Both the position numbers and the translations under genes were made by a program. The notes under the pieces were generated by a model. That model was not told the origin of the DNA. It made no database searches and was given only the letters and a program-made list of their open reading frames with translations. From Clostridia bacterium (lineage in GTDB: Bacteria; Bacillota; Clostridia; Christensenellales; Borkfalkiaceae): DNA of 43,981 nt. The stretch spans positions 49,154 through 93,134 of the forward strand of contig JAIDCJ010000009.1 in NCBI GenBank assembly GCA_029055875.1, written 5' to 3'. Below, one piece after another: positions 6,413-13,858 of the stretch; position 1 is the stretch's first letter; each line of letters opens with the position of its first letter.

Positions 6413-7807
6413 ATGGTCATCTACAACGAGAAATCCAATCTCTTAGAGGACAGAGTTTATAAATACGAATTGCAGGACGTAGCCGAGCCGCACCTCTTCC
6501 GCGAGCTTTTCGACTACGAATCCATTCCCAAGGTTTCATTCAATCACCGTCACGTTCCCATCAATATGCCCGACGAAATCTGGCTGACGGATACGACCTT
6601 CCGCGACGGTCAGCAATCGACTTCGCCCTTCACCGTAAAGCAAATCGTCGATTTGTTCAAGCTCATGTCCCGCCTCGGCGGGCCCAAGGGCTTGGTGCGC
6701 CAATCGGAATTTTTCGTTTACTCGCAAAAGGATAAGGACGCCGTGCGCGCCTGTCAGGACCTCGGGCTGAAATTCCCCGAAATCACGACTTGGATCCGCG
6801 CCAACGAAAAAGACTTTGCGCTCGTAAAGGATATGGGCGTGAAAGAGACGGGAATTTTGGTGAGCTGTTCCGACTATCATATTTTCAAAAAGATGAACCT
6901 CACCCGCCGTCAGGCACTCGATAAATACCTCGGAATCGTGAAGAGCGCGCTGTCGCACGATATTATTCCCCGCTGTCACTTTGAGGATATCACCCGCGCC
7001 GACTTCTACGGCTTCGTGGTTCCGTTTGCGGTGGAGCTCATGAAGCTTGCCGAAGAGAGCGGAAAACCCATCAAAATCAGAATGTGCGATACGATGGGCT
7101 TCGGCGTATCCTTCCCCGGCGCAACCCTGCCCCGCAGCGTGCAGGGAATCGTCTACGGACTTCACCACTACGCAAACGTTCCGCACGCTCAGCTCGAATG
7201 GCACGGCCATAACGATTTTTATAAGGTCGTTACCAACGCGGCAACCGCATGGTTGTACGGCGCGTCTGCCGTCAACTGCTCGCTGCTCGGTATCGGCGAG
7301 CGCACGGGCAACTGCCCCTTGGAGGCAATGGCGGTCGAATACGCTTCCTTCCGCGGCACGCTGGACGGCATGGATTTAACAGCAATCACCGATATTGCGG
7401 AATACTTTGAAAAGGAAATCAACTATATCGTTCCGCCCAAAACGCCGTTCGTGGGGCGTGCGTTCAATTCCACCCGCGCGGGCATTCATGCGGACGGTAT
7501 GCTCAAAAACGAGGAGATTTACAATATCTTCGATACGGCAACCATACTCGGCCGTCCCGCACGCGTTGCGGTGGATAAGACCAGCGGGCTTGCGGGAATT
7601 GCTTTCTGGCTCAACGACTATTATAAGCTCCCTGAGGAATACAAGGTTGACAAAAACGACCCGCTCGTGCTTAAAATGAAAGAGATGGTCGATAAGGAAT
7701 ATGAAGAGGGGCGCAACAGCTCCTTCGGCGACGAGGAACTCGTCAACCTCATTTATCTCATCGACTCCAAGCGCGTTCGCAAATTGGAACTTTATGGAAT
7801 GCAGTAA
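6413..7807 (+). CDS. DRE-TIM aldolase, candidate (Re)-citrate synthase
   Basis: This 464-residue enzyme belongs to the DRE-TIM metallolyase family (isopropylmalate synthase, homocitrate synthase, HMG-CoA lyase). Signature motifs are TDTTFRDGQQS near residue 59, with the metal-binding Asp and Arg, and EWHGHNDFYK near 262, with the metal His pair; GIGERTGNCPLEA follows. It lacks the C-terminal LeuA regulatory domain. Its length and its N-terminal region (YNEKSNLLEDR, then PINMPDEIWLTDTTF) resemble the clostridial group that includes the (Re)-citrate synthase of Clostridium kluyveri, which makes citrate from acetyl-CoA and oxaloacetate in anaerobes lacking the usual enzyme. That substrate is my inference from memory of the family; isopropylmalate or homocitrate synthase remains possible. 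It stands alone with its own promoter and a GAGGAC ribosome site. Confidence 0.72.
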   Translation: MVIYNEKSNLLEDRVYKYELQDVAEPHLFRELFDYESIPKVSFNHRHVPINMPDEIWLTDTTFRDGQQSTSPFTVKQIVDLFKLMSRLGGPKGLVRQSEFFVYSQKDKDAVRACQDLGLKFPEITTWIRANEKDFALVKDMGVKETGILVSCSDYHIFKKMNLTRRQALDKYLGIVKSALSHDIIPRCHFEDITRADFYGFVVPFAVELMKLAEESGKPIKIRMCDTMGFGVSFPGATLPRSVQGIVYGLHHYANVPHAQLEWHGHNDFYKVVTNAATAWLYGASAVNCSLLGIGERTGNCPLEAMAVEYASFRGTLDGMDLTAITDIAEYFEKEINYIVPPKTPFVGRAFNSTRAGIHADGMLKNEEIYNIFDTATILGRPARVAVDKTSGLAGIAFWLNDYYKLPEEYKVDKNDPLVLKMKEMVDKEYEEGRNSSFGDEELVNLIYLIDSKRVRKLELYGMQ

Positions 7808-7820
7808 TTTGTAAAAAGTC

Positions 7821-7849
7821 TTGCATTTTCTGTCGTGATATGTTACAAT
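7821..7849 (+). promoter_or_regulatory. Promoter of the YitT-family gene
   Basis: TTGCAT (7821-7826), 17 bp, TACAAT (7844-7849). Confidence 0.65.
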
Positions 7850-7883
7850 CGGTTCGATAAAACGGAGAACACAAAAAGCGGAT

Positions 7884-8804
7884 ATGAAAGAAAAGACAAA
7901 ACAAGGCTGGAAAAAATTCGGCGGAGTACTTCGGTATTCCGTTTTACCCGTTCTTCTTTCGGGAATCTTAAACACGTTCGCCATTTATATATTCGTTCAG
8001 CCCAACGGCTTCGCGCCCGGCGGAACGAACGGTATCGCCGTACTTTTGGAATACGGCACGCATCTCAATTCGGGTATCTTTTTGCTCGCGCTGAACGTCC
8101 CGCTGTTCTTCTTGGCGTTCTTTCTGTTCAGTAAGCGCGCGGCAATTATGTCCGTCTCATCTATGGCTTTAAGCTCCGGACTTTTGATTGCCTTCGAGTA
8201 TATCCCCGGAATCGACGTGATTCAGTATCAACCTCAGAACGGTGATTTAGCATACAGTTTCCTTGCGGCGATTGCGAGCGGTATTTTGCTCGGTGCGTCG
8301 CTTGCGAATATGCTTCGCAGCTGCGGCACCTCGGGCGGCACCTCAATTATTGCGAGTATCGTGAATAAAAGATACCGCCATTTAAGTGTAAGTATGCTCA
8401 CCGCTGCATTCGACGCGTGCGTCGTCATTGCTTCGTTCTTCGTCTATTACAGTCAAGGCAGTAATTTTACCGAACGGCTTTCCCCCGTACTTTTGGCGCT
8501 TGTATCGCTGTTTGTGACGAGCAAGATGAGCGAGATTATTTTGCAGGGCTTCAAGACGGCGTATAAGTTTGAAATCATAACGACGCATCCAGACGAAATA
8601 GCGGAAGAGATTATGACGAAGCTGCACCACGGCGTAACAAGGCTTTCGGGCGAGGGCATGTATTCGCACGAGGGCAAGAGCGTACTCATCTGCATTATCA
8701 GAAAGCGTCAGGTCGCAATGCTTCAAAAAATTCTCCGTCCCTATCCCGATACGTTCGCTTACTTCACGTCCGTTTCCGAGGTGTACGGTCAGTTCAGAAA
8801 ATAA
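7884..8804 (+). CDS. YitT family membrane protein (DUF161 + DUF2179)
   Basis: A 306-residue protein with five to six membrane helices (starting about residue 15; others around 60-75, 90-105, 125-145, 170-190) containing the conserved Gly-rich loops FVQPNGFAPGGTNGIAVL and GTSGGTSIIA. A cytoplasmic DUF2179 domain follows (about 220-300, with GVTRLSGEGMYSHEGKSVL). Many Firmicutes carry several YitT paralogues; no firm transport activity is established. The C-terminal domain is thought to bind a small ligand. The ribosome site is weak, with CGGAG about 16 bases before the ATG. Confidence 0.9.
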   Translation: MKEKTKQGWKKFGGVLRYSVLPVLLSGILNTFAIYIFVQPNGFAPGGTNGIAVLLEYGTHLNSGIFLLALNVPLFFLAFFLFSKRAAIMSVSSMALSSGLLIAFEYIPGIDVIQYQPQNGDLAYSFLAAIASGILLGASLANMLRSCGTSGGTSIIASIVNKRYRHLSVSMLTAAFDACVVIASFFVYYSQGSNFTERLSPVLLALVSLFVTSKMSEIILQGFKTAYKFEIITTHPDEIAEEIMTKLHHGVTRLSGEGMYSHEGKSVLICIIRKRQVAMLQKILRPYPDTFAYFTSVSEVYGQFRK

Positions 8805-8844
8805 AGAATATTACTTCCAATTTTATGATGGGAGGACATACGCA

Positions 8845-9294
8845 ATGCTTTATATTTTAGACTGCATGTTTACCATTATTTCTTATTGCGTAAGTGGAGG
8901 TAATACTGAATTAGCGTCGGGAAAAACAGTAACAGTTGCAGATATGGCTGTTGGGTTTGCGGGTTGGTATATTTTGATTGTCCTTTTTTTGGGCATTAGA
9001 TTATTAATTCAATACGCTCGAAACAAAGAGCGTTTGAAGATAATTTGGCAAGAGCAGAAGGAAGGGAAACGAAGTAAGGAAAAGTATTTCTCAAAAAAGG
9101 ACGCGCTTGTCGTGTTTATTGGTATTTCCATTTTAATTGTCATATTTTTTATTGGTTTGATTCTGTTTCTATGCGCAAAAAGCGACGGTGTAACGTTTGC
9201 GGGTGAATATTGTATGCTGTTCGGCGGCGCTGGTGCATTATCTTTCTTAACGGTTATTGGCTCAAACTTACTAAGTAAAAGATTAAAACAATGA
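8845..9294 (+). CDS. Hypothetical membrane protein
   Basis: No family recognised. The 149-residue product has three hydrophobic segments: about 36-56 (AGWYILIVLFLGIRLLI), 88-110 and 123-142. A strongly basic cytoplasmic loop with many Lys, Arg and Glu lies between the first two. GGGAGGA precedes the ATG at good spacing, so it is probably translated. Its codon use is clearly more AT-rich than its neighbours (many TTA, ATA, AAA), which suggests recent acquisition. A terminator follows at once. No promoter is evident, so it may be read from the YitT gene. Confidence 0.65.
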   Translation: MLYILDCMFTIISYCVSGGNTELASGKTVTVADMAVGFAGWYILIVLFLGIRLLIQYARNKERLKIIWQEQKEGKRSKEKYFSKKDALVVFIGISILIVIFFIGLILFLCAKSDGVTFAGEYCMLFGGAGALSFLTVIGSNLLSKRLKQ

Positions 9295-9308
9295 AAATTT
9301 GTACGAAG

Positions 9309-9333
9309 AGGGAGTCATTAGACTTCCTTTTTT
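9309..9333 (+). terminator. Terminator after the hypothetical gene
   Basis: Stem AGGGAGTC/GACTTCCT with loop ATTA, followed by a T run. Confidence 0.75.
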
Positions 9334-9370
9334 GATAAATTATCATTGCAAAAATATAACCGCATAATTC

Positions 9371-9399
9371 GGCATATTCCGACGGGATATGCCTTTTTT
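9371..9399 (+). terminator. Second terminator before spoIIGA
   Basis: A 10-bp stem GGCATATTCC/GGGATATGCC with loop GAC and a run of six T. It isolates the sporulation operon from upstream transcription. Confidence 0.75.
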
Positions 9400-9406
9400 C
9401 GTGCTC

Positions 9407-9430
9407 TGACAGAATATATAATGGCTGTCA
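9407..9430 (+). promoter_or_regulatory. spoIIGA -10 element inside an inverted repeat
   Basis: A perfect TATAAT at 9417-9422 is framed by TGACAG (9407-9412) and CTGTCA (9425-9430). The -35 position at 17 bp falls on the T run of the preceding terminator and is poor, as expected for an activated promoter. I do not see a convincing Spo0A box here. Only 11 bases separate the -10 from the spoIIGA ATG. Confidence 0.5.
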
Positions 9431-9433
9431 CAT

Positions 9434-10306
9434 ATGGTCGTGTACGTGGAATACGCCTTGGCGGAAAACTTTCTGCTCGACGGGCTAATTTTATACCTCG
9501 CTCTAAAAATTGCGCGGGGGCGTGTGAGGGCGTGGCGGCTGATTCTGGCGGCGGCCGTGGGGGCGGCGGAGGCCGTCTGCTTTCCGCTTCTCTCCGTTCC
9601 CGTCTGGTGTGCCTATCTTTTGAAGATACTCGGCGGATTGCTCCTTTGCGTAATCGTCGTATCCAAGGGGCGAATGAAAACCTACGTCGTGGTGACGGCG
9701 GCTTTTTTTCTCATTACCTTTGCGCTCGGCGGACTGCTCACGGCGGCGTATTCCTTTTTCAACGTGGAGTACGAAGAGGGGAGCGGCTACCTCGTAGAAC
9801 AGGCACCCGTCGCGCTTGTGATAGCCGCGTTCGGCATCTTTACCGTGTTCGCGGTGAAATTCACGAAATACTTTTACCGTTACGCAAAGCTGCAAAAGAA
9901 AATCGCGCCGTGCGTTTTAGAACACGGCGGGCGGAAAGTGAGCTGGAAAGGACTTGCCGACAGCGGCAACCTGCTTGAATTCGAGGGCGCGCCCGTATGC
10001 GTGTTTTCGGCAATGGCGGCGTTTGCGCTGTTTGGCAGAAATCTCAAAGAGGCGGGGCGGCTCACCATGCGAACGGTTGCCTCGGAAAAGGAAACGCCCG
10101 TGTTCGTCTGCGATAAAATGCGGGTGGGAAACCGCAATTTTGAAAACGTATATCTTACCGTAGGGGACGTGGAGAGCAAGGAATATCAGATAATATTACA
10201 TACCGCATATATGGAGGGTTGCAATGAAACTGTTTCTGAGACTGAGAGCGTGGTTGAAAAAAGTAGGGGTAAGCGAAAACGTCGTACATTACCTCTGTGG
10301 AAGTGA
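9434..10306 (+). CDS. spoIIGA: SpoIIGA, pro-sigma-E processing aspartic protease
   Basis: This 290-residue membrane protease cleaves the pro-sequence of SigE in the mother cell after engulfment signals begin. The N-terminal half holds five hydrophobic helices (within residues 1-150, starting [20 protein letters not shown]). The cytoplasmic half has the aspartic-protease motif [10 protein letters not shown] near residue 174, matching the DTGN/DSGN active site of the family. It is directly followed by sigE, as in other sporulating Firmicutes. Two oddities: no Shine-Dalgarno sequence precedes the ATG, which sits 11 bases after the -10; and the reading frame extends 83 bases into sigE, ending in a basic tail ([11 protein letters not shown]) not typical of the family. 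Confidence 0.93.
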   Translation: MVVYVEYALAENFLLDGLILYLALKIARGRVRAWRLILAAAVGAAEAVCFPLLSVPVWCAYLLKILGGLLLCVIVVSKGRMKTYVVVTAAFFLITFALGGLLTAAYSFFNVEYEEGSGYLVEQAPVALVIAAFGIFTVFAVKFTKYFYRYAKLQKKIAPCVLEHGGRKVSWKGLADSGNLLEFEGAPVCVFSAMAAFALFGRNLKEAGRLTMRTVASEKETPVFVCDKMRVGNRNFENVYLTVGDVESKEYQIILHTAYMEGCNETVSETESVVEKSRGKRKRRTLPLWK

Positions 10307-10934
10307 GGCGTTGCCTCTTCCTCTTTCAAGCGAGGAAGAGGGGGAGATGTTGCAAAAGCTCACCGACGGGGAAAACGTTGAAGAGGTCAAGGCGAAGCTC
10401 ATCGAGCACAACCTGCGCCTCGTCGTTTACATTACGCACAAGTTTGAAAACACGGGCGTAGATAACGACGATCTGATTTCCATAGGCACGATTGGTTTGA
10501 TTAAGGCAATCAACTCGTTCCGCACGGATAAAAATATCAAGCTCGCAACGTACGCTTCGCGCTGTATTGAGAACGAAATTTTAATGCACCTTCGCCGCAC
10601 GGTCAAGCTCAAGAGCGAGATTTCCTTCGACGAGCCGCTCAATACCGATTTCGAGGGCAACGAGCTGCTTCTTTCGGATGTGCTCGGCACGGACAGCGAA
10701 ACGGTGTACGGCGGCGTGGAGAGCAGCGTAGAAAAGGAGCTCTTGAAGGACGCGCTCAAAAAACTGCCCGCAAGGGAGCAGAAAATTATGTATCTGCGGT
10801 TCGGGCTCGGCGGGCACGAGGAGATGACGCAGAAGGACGTTGCCGATAAGCTCGGCATTTCGCAGAGCTATATCTCCCGACTTGAAAAGAAAATTATCGA
10901 GCGGCTGAAAAAGGAAATTTCCAAGTTGGTGTAA
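10224..10934 (+). CDS. sigE: RNA polymerase sigma-E factor, mother-cell (pro-form)
   Basis: A 236-residue sigma-70-family factor controlling early mother-cell genes. The pro-sequence covers about the first 20 residues before YLCGSEALP, which corresponds to YIGGSEALP in Bacillus; the second Gly is Cys here. Region 2 is highly conserved ([47 protein letters not shown]) and region 4 carries the helix-turn-helix [26 protein letters not shown] precedes the ATG. The gene overlaps spoIIGA by 83 bases, so the two are translated from overlapping frames of one transcript. Its target genes may include the M14 peptidase at 42148. Confidence 0.97.
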   Translation: MKLFLRLRAWLKKVGVSENVVHYLCGSEALPLPLSSEEEGEMLQKLTDGENVEEVKAKLIEHNLRLVVYITHKFENTGVDNDDLISIGTIGLIKAINSFRTDKNIKLATYASRCIENEILMHLRRTVKLKSEISFDEPLNTDFEGNELLLSDVLGTDSETVYGGVESSVEKELLKDALKKLPAREQKIMYLRFGLGGHEEMTQKDVADKLGISQSYISRLEKKIIERLKKEISKLV

Positions 10935-10938
10935 ATTC

Positions 10939-10967
10939 TTGTCATTTTTTGGCAGAAGTGCTATACT
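10939..10967 (+). promoter_or_regulatory. Promoter of the DUF368 gene
   Basis: TTGTCA (10939-10944), 17 bp, TATACT (10962-10967), directly after the sigE stop. The expected start lies at the ribosome site AGGAGGG. Confidence 0.65.
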
Positions 10968-10983
10968 GCAAAGAGGAGGGCGT

Positions 10984-11952
10984 ATGGAAGAGGAGAACAA
11001 GCCGCAGGAAGAAACTGCCTTGCCGCCGCAGGAAGACGGCGGAAAGAATAAGTTTATAGAATTTTTTGAAAACGTGTTAAAGGGCGCGGCAATCGGCATT
11101 GCGTTTATTATCCCCGGCTTTTCGGGCGGTTCGGTTGCGGCGATCCTCGGTATTTACGAAAAGCTCGTCGGCTCCGTTGCCGATATTTTCAAGCACTTCA
11201 AAAAAAGCATTCTCTTTTTACTGCCCATTCTCCTCGGCATGATTCTCGGCGTTGCCGCACTCATCTATCCCATTCAGCTCGGACTTGAGCATTATCCCAT
11301 TCCCACGGTTTCGCTGTTCGTGGGACTTGCGCTCGGCGGACTTCCTTCCATTACCGAAAAGCTGAAACTCAGAGAAGAAAAATTCAAGTGGGAATATATT
11401 ATCTCTCTCATTCTTCCGCTTGCCGCCGCTGCGGCTCTCTGCTTTATTCCCTCGGCAGAGAAAGAAGTAGATTTATTTCATTTGAATGCGGGCGGGTACT
11501 TTCTCTTAATTTTGATTGGCGTTGTCGGTTCGTGCGCGCTCGTTATCCCCGGTATTTCGGGCTCGATGCTTCTGCTTATTTTCGGCTACTATACGCCTAT
11601 CGTAAATTTAGTCATGAAGGATTTGCTGCACGGCAATCAGGTGGGTATTTGCATCGGCGTGCTTGCCTGCCTTGCGGTAGGGCTTGTGGCGGGCTTCTTT
11701 GCTATCTCCGTGCTCATGAAATTCCTGTTGAAGAAATTCCCGCGCGGAACGTACTTTGCAATCGTCGGCTTTATCGTGGGTTCTATTCCCGCCGTGTACG
11801 TTACCACCGTGAACCGCTACAGCGAGCTTTCGGGGCTGTATTCTTCCCCTTGGTATTGGGTGGTTACGGTAGTGCTCTTTCTTCTGGGTGCGGCGCTCTC
11901 GTATCTTCTCGTATGGTACGCCCGCAAGAAACAAAAACAGGAAAAGAAATAA
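10984..11952 (+). CDS. DUF368 polyprenyl-phosphate transporter family protein
   Basis: A 322-residue polytopic membrane protein of family DUF368, reported to recycle undecaprenyl phosphate across the membrane (the PopT group). Two related signature loops are present, IIPGFSGGSVAAILGIYE near residues 40-57 and VIPGISGSMLLLIFGYY near 188-204, typical of the internal repeat of this family. An acidic, proline-containing N-terminus precedes the first helix, and the C-terminus is Lys-rich. The ATG at 10984 follows AGGAGGG; a longer upstream frame would overlap the promoter. Together with the UppS-like enzyme at 642 the window holds two lipid-carrier functions, though far apart. Confidence 0.88.
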   Translation: MEEENKPQEETALPPQEDGGKNKFIEFFENVLKGAAIGIAFIIPGFSGGSVAAILGIYEKLVGSVADIFKHFKKSILFLLPILLGMILGVAALIYPIQLGLEHYPIPTVSLFVGLALGGLPSITEKLKLREEKFKWEYIISLILPLAAAAALCFIPSAEKEVDLFHLNAGGYFLLILIGVVGSCALVIPGISGSMLLLIFGYYTPIVNLVMKDLLHGNQVGICIGVLACLAVGLVAGFFAISVLMKFLLKKFPRGTYFAIVGFIVGSIPAVYVTTVNRYSELSGLYSSPWYWVVTVVLFLLGAALSYLLVWYARKKQKQEKK

Positions 11953-11958
11953 AATACG

Positions 11959-12000
11959 AAGCGGCAGGCGGTTGACTGCCGCTTTTTTATTTGTTATAAT
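11959..12000 (+). promoter_or_regulatory. Terminator with the next promoter nested in its loop
   Basis: The terminator of the DUF368 gene (stem GCGGCAG at 11961-11967 with CTGCCGC at 11976-11982, then TTTTTT) carries TTGACT at 11972-11977 across its loop and stem. Exactly 17 bp later TATAAT (11995-12000) completes a strong promoter for the ABC-F gene. Confidence 0.7.
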
Positions 12001-12027
12001 GGCGAAGAATACAAAACGGAGAAGATT

Positions 12028-13605
12028 ATGTTACAAGTCAACAACGTCAGTCTGCAATACGGCAGTAAAAAGCTGTTCGAGGAAGTCAACCTCAAATTTA
12101 CCAAGGGGAACTGCTACGGCATTATCGGCGCGAACGGCGCGGGGAAGTCTACCTTCCTCAAAGTCCTTTCGGGAGAAATCGAGCCCAACAAGGGGGACGT
12201 CAGCCTCGATAAAAACGAGCGTATGTCCGTGCTTGCGCAAAACCAGAACAAGTACGACTTCGAGCCGGTTCTGCGTACCGTCATGCTCGGGCACAAACGC
12301 CTGGTTGAAATCATGGACGAAAAGGACGCTTTGTACGCGCACGCCGATTTCACGGAAGAGGACGGAATCCGCGCTTCCGAGCTCGAGAGCGAGTTTGCGG
12401 AGCTCGGCGGTTGGGAAGCGGAGAGCGAAGCGGAAATGCTCTTAAACGAGCTCGACATTCCCAAAAATTTGCATAATTTGAAGATGGGCGATTTAGACGC
12501 AAAGCAAAAGGTGCGCGTGCTCCTCGCTCAGGCACTCTTCGGCAATCCCGACGTTTTGCTTTTGGACGAGCCTACCAACAACCTCGACTTAAAGACGGTG
12601 CGCTGGCTCGAAAACTATCTCTTGGATTTCGAGAATACGATCATTATCGTATCGCACAACCGTCACTTCCTCAATAAAGTCTGCACGCATATCTGCGACG
12701 TTGACTTCGGCAAAATCAATCTCTTTTTGGGCAACTACGATTTCTGGTATCAGACCTCGCAGCTCCTTGCTCGCCAACAGCGCGATGCGGATAAGAAGGC
12801 CGAACAGCGCGCCGCCGAACTCAAAGAATTTATTGCACGCTTTGCGGCAAACGCAAGTAAATCGCGCCAGGCAACCTCGCGCAAGAAAGAGCTCGAAAAG
12901 CTCACGCTTTCCGATTTCAAACCGTCGCTGAGAAAGTATCCGTTTATCGACTTCAAATTCGAGCGGGAAATCGGCAACGACATTCTCGCCGTAGAGGGGC
13001 TCACGAAAAAGGGCTACTTCGAGGATATTTCTTTCACGGTGCAGAAGGGGGATAAAATCGGCGTCATTTCCGATAAATCCACTTCGGTGACCATGCTCTA
13101 CGACGTGCTCACGGGGAAAGAGCAGGCGGACGCGGGCACCGTTAAATGGGGCAAGACGATTTCTTCTTCCTACTTCCCGCAGAACAATAACGAATATTTC
13201 GAGGGCTGTGCGCTCAATCTCGTGCAGTGGCTCTCGCAGTTCTCCAAGGACCACTACGAGGAGTATCTCCGCGGCTGGTTGGGCAGAATGCTCTTCTCGG
13301 GCGAGGAAGCTTTGAAAGAGGCAAAGGTACTCTCGGGCGGCGAAAAGGTGCGCTGTATGCTCTCCAAAATGATGCTCGAGGGCGGGAACTTCCTCATCTT
13401 CGACGAACCCACTAACCACCTCGACTTAGAGAGCATTACCTCGCTCAACAACGGACTTTCCGTGTTCAAGGGCTGTATGCTTCTCACCTCACACGACCAA
13501 GAGCTCATGAACACGGTCTGCAACCGCATTATCGTAATTGATAATAAAAAGGTATTCGATAAGAATGTGACCTTCGACGAATACGTTGAAATGACGAACG
13601 CATAA
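12028..13605 (+). CDS. ABC-F family ATPase (YbiT/YkpA type)
   Basis: A 525-residue soluble protein with two ATP-binding domains and no membrane segment. ABC-F proteins act on ribosomes as translation factors or give antibiotic protection; the aligned features (SANASKSRQATSR linker, overall length) place it near YbiT/YkpA. Domain 1 has Walker A GANGAGKST (residues 34-42) and LLLDEPTNNLD, but its signature reads MGDLDAKQK. Domain 2 has LSGGEKVR and DEPTNHLD, but its Walker A is destroyed (ISDKSTSVTM, with Val354 where Lys belongs). One of the two composite ATP sites should therefore be dead. CGGAG precedes the ATG; the gene stands alone between terminators. Confidence 0.92.
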   Translation: MLQVNNVSLQYGSKKLFEEVNLKFTKGNCYGIIGANGAGKSTFLKVLSGEIEPNKGDVSLDKNERMSVLAQNQNKYDFEPVLRTVMLGHKRLVEIMDEKDALYAHADFTEEDGIRASELESEFAELGGWEAESEAEMLLNELDIPKNLHNLKMGDLDAKQKVRVLLAQALFGNPDVLLLDEPTNNLDLKTVRWLENYLLDFENTIIIVSHNRHFLNKVCTHICDVDFGKINLFLGNYDFWYQTSQLLARQQRDADKKAEQRAAELKEFIARFAANASKSRQATSRKKELEKLTLSDFKPSLRKYPFIDFKFEREIGNDILAVEGLTKKGYFEDISFTVQKGDKIGVISDKSTSVTMLYDVLTGKEQADAGTVKWGKTISSSYFPQNNNEYFEGCALNLVQWLSQFSKDHYEEYLRGWLGRMLFSGEEALKEAKVLSGGEKVRCMLSKMMLEGGNFLIFDEPTNHLDLESITSLNNGLSVFKGCMLLTSHDQELMNTVCNRIIVIDNKKVFDKNVTFDEYVEMTNA

Positions 13606-13621
13606 ATTTCATACTGCTTTG

Positions 13622-13649
13622 CACCGCCCGAAAGGGCGGTGTTTTTTTT
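13622..13649 (+). terminator. Terminator of the ABC-F gene
   Basis: Stem CACCGCCC/GGGCGGTG with GAAA loop and eight T. Confidence 0.92.
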
Positions 13650-13712
13650 GCCGTTATGATATGATTTTCGGCGGCAGGATATGACAAAAAAACTATGCAA
13701 ATTATGGTGAAT

Positions 13713-13731
13713 TTCGTCGAATCGACAATTT
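13713..13731. promoter_or_regulatory. Paired Spo0A-box-like sites upstream of spo0A
   Basis: TTCGTCGAA (13713-13721, one mismatch to TTTGTCGAA) and, on the other strand, ATTGTCGAT over 13721-13729 (core TTGTCGA exact) form a palindrome GTCGA-A-TCGAC. They lie about 100 bases upstream of the promoter and suggest autoregulation by Spo0A. Confidence 0.55.
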
Positions 13732-13782
13732 TGTAAAAAAATCGATTAATTTTGTAAAAAATTATTTGAATTTTGTACAAAA
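13727..13782 (+). repeat. Three AATTTTGTAAAAA repeats at exact 21-bp spacing
   Basis: Copies start at 13727, 13748 and 13769: AATTTTGTAAAAAA, AATTTTGTAAAAA and AATTTTGTACAAAA. The last contains the perfect palindrome TTTTGTACAAAA. A 21-bp period places all three on one face of the helix, ending just before the -35 of spo0A. Confidence 0.8.
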
Positions 13783-13787
13783 ATGAC

Positions 13788-13816
13788 TTTACAAATTTCA
13801 AAATGCGTTTTATAAT
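13788..13816 (+). promoter_or_regulatory. spo0A promoter
   Basis: TTTACA (13788-13793), 17 bp, TATAAT (13811-13816); the expected leader is about 36 bases and includes GAGGTG before the ATG. Confidence 0.78.
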
Positions 13817-13858
13817 GCAAATTACCAACATATGGAAATAAAAACGAGGTGATTTAAT

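Noticed and set aside
8807-8813. GAATATT resembling a sigma-E -35 before the hypothetical gene at 8845
   Set aside because: No CATACAnT-like -10 is found at 13-15 bp.
9346-9978. Arg-rich alternative frame overlapping spoIIGA
   Set aside because: spoIIGA has a clear family match, membrane helices and the DSGN motif; the other frame is Arg/Gly-rich noise.
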